NCBI GenBank assembly: GCA_030052745.1
Contig: JANBVO010000066.1
Location: forward strand, 62,001-126,000
DNA from: Pleurostoma richardsiae
Lineage: Eukaryota > Ascomycota > Sordariomycetes > Calosphaeriales > Pleurostomataceae
Length of the DNA: 64,000 nucleotides
Direction of reading: 5' to 3'
Made by a program: the position numbers and the translations under genes. Of this stretch, positions 57,918 through 64,000 are shown piece by piece; within the stretch, counting starts at the first letter, position 1; every line of letters begins with the position of its first letter. Below the pieces are notes generated by a model that saw only the letters and a program-made list of their open reading frames with translations, had not been told where the DNA came from and searched no databases.

Positions 57918-58842
57918 CTACTGCTCCTCCTTCACCCCGTCAACAAAGACATCGACCTTCTCGTTATAGAAGCACAGCCGCCCCTGGATAGCTGCTGACT
58001 CCTGCGTTGGATACACATAGTACCAGATAACATCTTTGATACCCCTGTCGCCGACATGCAGGTCGTAATAGCTTGCCTGGCCTTTGTAAGGGCAGAATGT
58101 GGTCGTCTCACTGGGCTTGAGCATTGTCCAGTCCTTGATAGCCGTGGCAGGAAGGTAGTACCGAGTCCGCAGCAGGGTCTCGTGGAGAAAGACACTGCTG
58201 TTGCTCTGGGCCACGATGACACCGTCGACCTCGATGCGGACCTCTCGAGAGGACGGCAAGCACTCAATCCTCTTGTATGGGTCCTTAGGATGCGGTCCTA
58301 AAACCTTCTCATCCTCCGCGAACCATTCTACGAACATGCCGCCGTCAGCAGATATGGCAGCTTGGCTCGAAGCACTCACCAATGCCACCCCCCAAGATCT
58401 TCACGAGACCCTTTAGCGGGCCCTTCTCAAAAGCGATGATAGGAGCCGAGGTGTTGCCGGACTGCAATTCGCCAACCCAAAAGCCCTTGTCGCTATTCTC
58501 AAGCCTGGAAATATTACCGGGTCCGGCCTTGAGGGCTCCCAGAGGAACATAATATACGGGATCTCCATAGTGCCATCGTCATCCCATGCTCAAGAAGCAG
58601 CATCGCGAGCTGGAGGATGCTCACAGTAAAGATGTTCCCATACAAACTGAGCATCGAGGGTGTCAAACACCCACTTCCCACCTAAGAGGCCGCGGATGCG
58701 GCGGTTGGCAAGCTCTTGCTTCACGGGCCCTTCTGATAAGAGCTTGGTCGCCGCTTCTTCCGAGCTAGATGTGGCCGCATGTCAGCTTCCCTCGCTGTTT
58801 GTAAAGGGCGAATGAGGCTCGCAAGAGATGCACATACCTCAT
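57918..58842 (-). CDS. DUF427-domain protein with a 5-nt first exon
   Basis: Four exons (58838-58842, 58625-58764, 58380-58562, 57918-58327) give 245 residues. Exon 1 is only ATGAG, followed by a GTATGT donor. The acceptor CATCTAG lies behind a GCTGAC branch, and the joined start reads MSSEEAATKLLSEGP, as expected for fungal DUF427 proteins. Exon 2 joins to exon 3 to give VWEHLYYPVYYVPLGAL, and exon 3 to exon 4 gives LGGGIEWFAEDEKVLGPHPKDPYKRIE. The C-terminal DUF427 core has IEVDGVIVAQSNSSVFLHETLLRTRYYLP and FCPYKGQASYYDL followed by IWYYVYPT. The fold is a small beta-rich barrel of unknown function that is common in actinobacteria and fungi. Later exons are strongly supported; exon 1 rests on frame and motif. 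Confidence 0.8.
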
Positions 58843-59414
58843 CCTTGTGGCTATAGACAACAGTTCTTGTGAGTATATAGATCAGGCGACTGCGGAATAT
58901 TCCTTGAGCATGACACAGGTTCTTGGATCGTGCTCTAAGGGCGCCTGCTGTGGTAAGCGGGGTGTTCGCCGCTTTGTCAGCCCAGCTCTGTCGTCCGGCT
59001 ATGACGTGACTGGGCGGAAAGCTCGGGACCTTTACGTGTAGGTGTATTTCTAACACGAGCACTAGAATAGCAATCGTCAAGGACACGGGCGAACGTAACA
59101 AAAGTCAAGTTAACAGTATATGCGGTTTGTTAACTACTCAACAACCATCGGTGAAGATTGTTAAGCGGCCAGCCGTGACTGGGTCATCCCGCTTTGGAAG
59201 ATGTATGGATATAAAAGTTTCGTGAAAGTATGGGCCTAATTCTTTCGAGGTACAGATCTGACATGTATGATGTAGAGCGACATCACAACTTATTAGTATT
59301 AGATTACGTCTCGATTCCTCGACGTAGAGAGTGTCTCGGTATCCAGTAGATATGCTGCACGCCGCCCTCCTTCTCTATCGTACGATATCCTGAGCAGAAT
59401 CCTGTAAGAGCTCC
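58843..59414. other. Intergenic region
   Basis: About 0.57 kb upstream of the DUF427 gene, with its promoter and the 3' UTR of the esterase gene. Nothing else is seen. Confidence 0.4.
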
Positions 59415-60380
59415 TCAAGGTGATGGTCGCGTGAAGTTGTCAAAAAAATCCTGGACGATGCTGCTCGCCTCAATGTGGGTGGGCCACCCTCCTGCGGCAA
59501 TCTGGGAAAAGTTGGGTTCCTCTGAGGGCCATTGGTGTTTCATGTCGTCGACCTTGTAGTGCTGCAGGGTGCCAAACTGCCCCTGGCACACCCAGGTTAT
59601 ATGGTGCACGTCATCGTCAAAGCTAGATTCGTTAGTAGGCGGGCTCTGGCACCCGTTCCGCTCCGCCCAGTAGCCCAGCCACTCTAAAATGGGAGGCTCG
59701 TAGCCTCCTTCTCCCTGACCGCCGTCATAATACACAGATTCGTCACTGCCGCCGTGGAACTCAAGCATAGGAAGCGGGCTTCGGGCAGGCGTGCATCCAG
59801 TCCCGTTGGCGTCGGTGTAGAAAGCGCCGGAAGCCGGGGCGAAGGCAGCAAACTCCCCCCCAACAGTGTCGTTGCACGCCAGCGCCCCGACGAAGCCACC
59901 TCCGTTAGACATGCCAGTAGCATATATGCGTGCGCTATCGATGCAGTACCGCTTCCGGACGTCGGCAAGGAGATCGTGGATGAACTGAAGATCCTCGGCA
60001 ACAGTCGTTGTGGAGTAGCTGGCGCCAGCCCAAGACCCGTCGACGCCATCGGGGTAGACCATGATCTTGTTTCCCGTGTACTGTGGCTCGTCTAGTCGGG
60101 TATCAGCCTCGAAGAAGAAGCCGATACTATCAGATCCATGGAAGCCAAGAATGAGTGGGTAGAGATCGAATTTGGAGTAGTTGACCGGGGCGTGGACCGA
60201 ATACGTCCTTGTGCGAGTGCTAGACTCGATGCTGTAGTACTTTGTCGCACCATTGAATGCGTGGTCTCGGCCACAGCCGGAGACGTCGCCACCCGAGTAG
60301 ACAGCGGAGTGTATATCAAGTGGCGCACCTCCTGAGCTACCCAGCCATAGGAGAAGCGAGAGGTACAATTGCAGTCGCAT
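59415..60380 (-). CDS. Secreted CE1/LpqC-type feruloyl esterase-like enzyme
   Basis: Single exon, 321 residues from the first in-frame ATG (codon 60378-60380); a longer open stretch upstream has no ATG. A signal peptide opens the protein (LQLYLSLLLWLGSSGG). The alpha/beta-hydrolase shows LILGFHGSDS (oxyanion region), the nucleophile S158 in GMSNGGGFVG, D213 in HGGSDESVYYDGG, and H282 in MKHQWPS, a complete triad. The pattern (YPLILGFHG, VVYPDGV-type strand, GMSNGGGF) is that of the LpqC/poly(3-hydroxybutyrate) depolymerase-like branch of carbohydrate esterase family 1, which includes feruloyl esterase C of Aspergillus. It would cut ferulic acid esters from arabinoxylan or pectin outside the cell. 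Exact substrate specificity cannot be read from sequence. Confidence 0.88.
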   Translation of the reverse strand: MRLQLYLSLLLWLGSSGGAPLDIHSAVYSGGDVSGCGRDHAFNGATKYYSIESSTRTRTYSVHAPVNYSKFDLYPLILGFHGSDSIGFFFEADTRLDEPQYTGNKIMVYPDGVDGSWAGASYSTTTVAEDLQFIHDLLADVRKRYCIDSARIYATGMSNGGGFVGALACNDTVGGEFAAFAPASGAFYTDANGTGCTPARSPLPMLEFHGGSDESVYYDGGQGEGGYEPPILEWLGYWAERNGCQSPPTNESSFDDDVHHITWVCQGQFGTLQHYKVDDMKHQWPSEEPNFSQIAAGGWPTHIEASSIVQDFFDNFTRPSP

Positions 60381-60904
60381 ATTCCTGACCAAGCTAGTCG
60401 TTACCCTAGATATTGTTCTCCATATTCGTGTCGACGGAGAAAGGAAAAGGAAAAGAAACACAAAGGGGAGGCACTCCAGACGGGCACGTGAGTGGAATCA
60501 TGGATGACGGCGTTGATGTGGATCTTTAGCGAGATGAATGCAGACGTGGACAGGTGATTATCGGCCACAGGCTTCAATCGAACCCCTTGTTGGGCGGTTG
60601 CAACTGGCGTCTCAGTCGCGGATAAATTTTGGGTACCTGGAGGCAGGGAGCCAATGAGGTTGGTTAAGCGGGAATTACAAATCTACCTTAGGTAGGTAGT
60701 TACCACGTTACCATCATCTGGCCGGCCAAAATAGGTTTGTTGCATTGTAGCGTGCCTCGTTTAGAGTTGGAACACGGGAGCGTGTCTTTGGTAGGAGGGT
60801 GGGCGGAATAACTACCTACTAGGGAGATACTCAACACTGGGGCCAAGCAACCCTATGCATCGTCAGGCCGCGCAGTGACGCTTGGATCTGTTGTTACCCG
60901 CGCT
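60381..60904. other. Intergenic region
   Basis: About 0.5 kb with the promoter of the esterase gene and the 3' UTR of the HAD gene. A short TAGGTAGGTAG run occurs near 60688. Nothing else is seen. Confidence 0.4.
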
Positions 60905-61859
60905 TTAGCTTGATCTGCTCAGAAGCCAGTCAACCAAAGCCTTGACAGAGCGTACGCCTAGGATCTTCTTATCCGCGAGTACAACACTGGGGGCTTTCGT
61001 GGAATACTCCTCGAGCGTGTCAATGTCTTTGTTGGGACTTCGCCGGCCCTCCTCGAAGAGCACCGCGTTCCAGCCCGCGTTCCGTGCGCCAAGGACATCC
61101 TTCTCATAGTCGTCACCAACGTAAACCTTCCGCCAGGCCTGCAGGTCGCTGTCCTCCAGTGGCCTTCCGGTCTGGGTTTCGAGGACCTCCCGCAGCATCT
61201 CCTCAGCCGCTCTAAATATACGCTCGTCGGGCTTTTCGAAGCCGACATCATAAGACATGCAGTGGAAATCAACTTCATAACTGGCTTCAGGTCCAAGAGC
61301 CGAGCGGTCAAGGCGTGTGCCGTAGCGTAGTGGACTCACTCGGATGCCGAAAGAGGAAAGTATTCCAGGCACACGATCGTCGGAATTGGTGATAACACCA
61401 ATCACGACCTTGTCAAAATCTTTCGCGTGATGTTCTTTCAAGCTGCGTAAAAGGGAAGGAACACTAGGATCGATGGAGTAACCTTCGTGCGACGAAAAGC
61501 GATGCAGTAGCCTCTGGGCCAGTTCCTCGAGTGGAGTTTGATCCTGGGCGGCAAGAGGTCGAAACGTGTCATGAATGACCTTGCCCATCCGCGTCAGTCG
61601 TGTTTAGCTGCCTTGCGTTCCGTGTACTCACATTGGTCCACCAGGCCGTGGCTCCCATGCCGGTGACTTTGCCATAATTAGGGTGCGCCTTCGCCTGGGC
61701 CTTGAATGCCTGCCGGAAGGAGTTTTGCAGCTGCTCGTCGGTGAAACCTCTCAGGCCACACTGGCGAGCAATTTCTCCGTACTGCTGGGTCACTGGCCGC
61801 TTTGGCCAGAACAGAGTGCCGAAGGCATCGAAACACAGGAGCAGATTCTGCTTAGACAT
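60905..61859 (-). CDS. HAD-superfamily hydrolase
   Basis: Two exons, 61632-61859 and 60905-61579, give 300 residues. The 52-nt intron has a GTGAGT donor, a CGACTGACG branch and a GGCAAG acceptor. Motif I is CFDAFGTLF with the nucleophile D11. The second acidic position is Phe, as in haloacid-dehalogenase-like members rather than classical DxD phosphatases. Motif II is VITNSDDR, the conserved Lys lies in GFEKPDERIF, and motif IV is YVGDDYEKDVLGARNAGW. A helical cap separates motifs I and II. The protein should be cytosolic. Its substrate is unknown; relatives are annotated as HDHD3-like or haloacid-dehalogenase-like hydrolases. Confidence 0.88.
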
Positions 61860-62940
61860 CTCAATGCTAGGTTGTTCTCACAGATGCCGTCATCTCTTGT
61901 CGGGGTAACACAAGGGAAATTGAGGGGAAGCTGAGAGAGCCTGGGGACGTGCACGCCAATTGAATTGCGGCATGCCCCTCTCCAGGGTTAGGGTATCCGT
62001 TGTACGCGATGGGAGATGTGAGTGCGTAGGTCGACTTTCCGGTGTTCATGTTACTATGGTTCTATTAGCTCTGAAAACAGCCATCGGCATGTAATTGATA
62101 TTGCTTCACAGATGCGCTGACACTGTTAGGGGTGTGAAGAGATCCTTCACGTGCTGCCTGAATGTTCATGTCGCCAGAAGTATCTCGCGTCGCTAGTCTA
62201 GAAGCAATCATCCGACAAATGCGGTTGATGGTCGTCGTCCTCATGGCGTGAATAGCGGGTACGGGCCACCGGCGACTCTACCCTTATCTAGTTGTAGGGT
62301 CATTTAATCCAGATAATGTAGCTCTGCGGCTGCGGACAACAACCAGGACTCGTGCTAGCATATGCGAAAGCGGAAGCACGTCGGAAAGGAGTGGTGCCGA
62401 CTACGTAAGTGTGCGCCTGTCGATAGATCGGATAGGATATACAATTCTCACGGTATCAATCCGTACTATCCTTGGATGTTCCGGCAAGTACCCCGGCCAT
62501 TCTCCATGGGATATGTGCTTGAATCTTGTAGAAAAGCATCACTGTCTCTTGTTCCGTCACTTCTTTCTCCTTCGGCGTTTTTGAACGCGCATCCGACTTG
62601 CGCCGTCTATTTCCTCCACCCTTGTCCCAAGCAAGGTGGCGAGAGGGTTCGCCCTATAATCTTGAGCCGGTCCAAAGTGATATCTGGCGCGCCATTCCTA
62701 TCTCGTTTGTGCCTTAAAACGACTCACAGGGTGGGGTGGGTGAAGCAGAAGATGGGGGAGGTTTCGAGGGGAGGTTTTCACATTTTATAGACAGATTCGC
62801 AACCTCATCTGTTCCCGGCTTTTGGCTAGAAGCTGTGATATTAATGTTTCTGCGACCTGCACTATTCGAACTCACCACTGCTGCTGCTTGTCGCTGTTGT
62901 GTCATCTTCAGTTGAGCTGTACATCGCGACTCTTGACATC
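61860..62940. other. Intergenic region between divergent genes
   Basis: About 1.1 kb with the promoters of the HAD gene (leftward) and the alcohol dehydrogenase gene (rightward). A rightward 142-residue open frame at 62362-62790 has no recognisable feature and is rejected. Confidence 0.4.
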
Positions 62941-64000
62941 ATGGGTAATCTCAAAAATACCTTGACAAAGGCATACCTTGTTGAGGAAAAGGGCGGGCCG
63001 TTCGTGCTCAGAGATGTGATCCTCGACGAGGTGAAGGCGAATGAAGTCCTGGTGGAGATCAAGTATACGGGCTTATGCCATACTGTACGTGAGAGCTTAC
63101 GCTTATTTACTGGATCCGCAGGACATAGTCATCCAGAATGGCGGGATGCCTGTTGGTCGCTATCCTGCGGTGCTCGACCATGAGGGTGTCGGCATCATCC
63201 GCCAGCTCGGCATGAGCGTGGGTGATAAGTCTTTGGCTCCAGGAGATATAGTATTACTGTCATTTCATTCCTGTCGGAAATGCCGTCCCTGTCTGGAGGG
63301 TCGACGTGGAGGTTGTGTTCATTTCACTGAAATCAACTTTGTCCACAGCGCACGTCGAGGGCCAGATGCGAAATGTCCCTTCTCGTTGCCCGACGAGACC
63401 CCAGTCCACGGGCAGTTTTTCGGACAATCATCCCTCAGCAAGCTCACAATCGTCACCGAAGAGTCAGTAGTCAAAGTGCACGCTCGCCCCGAGGATCTCC
63501 CTTTCCTGGCACCGTTGTCTTGTGGGTATTTATTTGACGGGAGCAGGAACGTTGATGAACGTCTTGAAACCAAATAAGGGTACCAAGGTGGCCATTCTAG
63601 GAATGGGCGCAGTTGGGCTAGCTGCATTGATGGCCGCCAAGATATTAGGCGTCCAAGAACTTGTCGCAGTCGATATCATCGATACGAAACTCGAGACGGC
63701 ATCTTCCTTGGGAGCTAGTCACACCATCAACACCAAGCGTGTCAAGGATCTCAATGCTGGAGTCAGGAAATTGTTCCCTGATGGCGTGGATCAGATCCTG
63801 GACCCCACAGGAGCGGCTCCGCTTCTTCAGGCGTCTGTTAAAACATTAGCTCATGACGGGATATTAGCCCTAGTAGGAGTTCCACCACCCACAGCAAGCC
63901 TCAAAATCGACGCACTGGACCTCTTGACATCTTGTAAACGTATAATTGGCGTTATAGAGGGATGGTCCGAGCCCAAGAAGGTATGTGAACGCTCTGTGCG
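62941..64000 (+). pseudogene. Zinc-dependent (aryl-)alcohol dehydrogenase, apparent frameshift, 3' end outside window
   Basis: Exon 1 (62941-63084) and exon 2 (from 63122) are separated by an unusually short 37-nt intron that restores the family sequence TGLCHT-DIVIQNGG. Catalytic zinc ligands (GLCHT, DHEGVG) and the four-Cys structural zinc site (SCRKCRPCLEGRRGGC) are present. At 63527-63534 the sequence TATT is doubled. This shifts the frame after PLSCGY and leads to a stop about 45 bases later (the TAA at 63575-63577). Removing one copy would continue the expected GYLTGAGTLMNVLKP, and the shifted frame stays open through the NAD-binding GMGAVGLA and AVDI, which suggests NAD specificity, to a GTATGT donor near the window end. 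The family is the aryl-alcohol/benzyl-alcohol type of medium-chain dehydrogenase. The gene is either newly broken or mis-assembled. Confidence 0.78.

Noticed and set aside
63526-63580. An intron at GTATTT that would explain the alcohol dehydrogenase frame change
   Set aside because: It would remove the conserved LTGAGTLMNVLKP segment and does not restore the downstream frame.
1-64000. tRNA or rRNA genes, CRISPR arrays, retroelement fragments
   Set aside because: No T-loop-like sequence in a tRNA context, no rRNA-like blocks, no regularly spaced repeats and no reverse-transcriptase or integrase motifs were seen.

Overview
This window comes from the nuclear genome of a filamentous ascomycete (Pezizomycotina; the gene content fits a plant-associated Sordariomycete, but I cannot place it further). 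The evidence is eukaryotic gene structure. Almost every gene is broken by short GT..AG introns of about 37-120 nt with CTRAC/CTAAT-like branch sites. Genes lie on both strands with 0.3-2.8 kb between them. The families are typically fungal: STAND/NLR-like proteins, GH3, GH16 and GH105 enzymes, WSC and CVNH domains, and Dal5-type permeases. I saw no tRNA, rRNA or CRISPR. Exon models below were built by hand from splice motifs, reading-frame continuity and recalled family patterns.

Layout. 1-1544: a DUF7708-type protein that runs off the left edge. 2450-5000: an NmrA-like oxidoreductase and a MYND zinc-finger protein. 6737-9640: a membrane-anchored GH3 beta-glucosidase. 10.9-15.8 kb: a hypothetical membrane protein, a secreted CVNH-domain protein with a GPI-type tail, and another one-pass membrane protein. 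17.6-26.1 kb: a small bromodomain protein, a NACHT STAND protein and a WD40-like protein with an NLR-type N-terminus. 28.1-32.3 kb: a small secreted cysteine-containing protein, a double-WSC protein and a GH16 glucanase with a frameshift. 33.9-41.9 kb: a GH105 hydrolase divergent from a Dal5-type transporter, a DUF1275 membrane protein and an S10 serine carboxypeptidase. 42.7 kb: a 270-bp MITE with 39-bp inverted repeats. 43.3-50.0 kb: a RidA-flavin amine oxidase fusion, a four-helix membrane protein and a secreted GH3 enzyme. 51-57 kb: a hypothetical gene, a gene-poor stretch and a ZIFL/YCR023C-like MFS transporter. 57.9-64 kb: a DUF427 protein with a 5-nt first exon, a CE1 feruloyl-esterase-like enzyme, a HAD hydrolase and a zinc alcohol dehydrogenase with a frameshift that runs off the right edge.

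How the genes relate. Two GH3 enzymes, GH16, GH105, CE1, S10 peptidase and WSC proteins make a loose set for breaking down plant or fungal cell walls. The GH105 enzyme lacks a signal peptide and shares a promoter region with a transporter, so the pair could import and then cleave unsaturated pectin fragments (inference). The RidA-amine oxidase fusion is chemically coherent, because RidA hydrolyses imines of the kind amine oxidases release. Three genes have NLR-like parts (DUF7708, NACHT, PigL-N-like plus WD40), consistent with non-self recognition.
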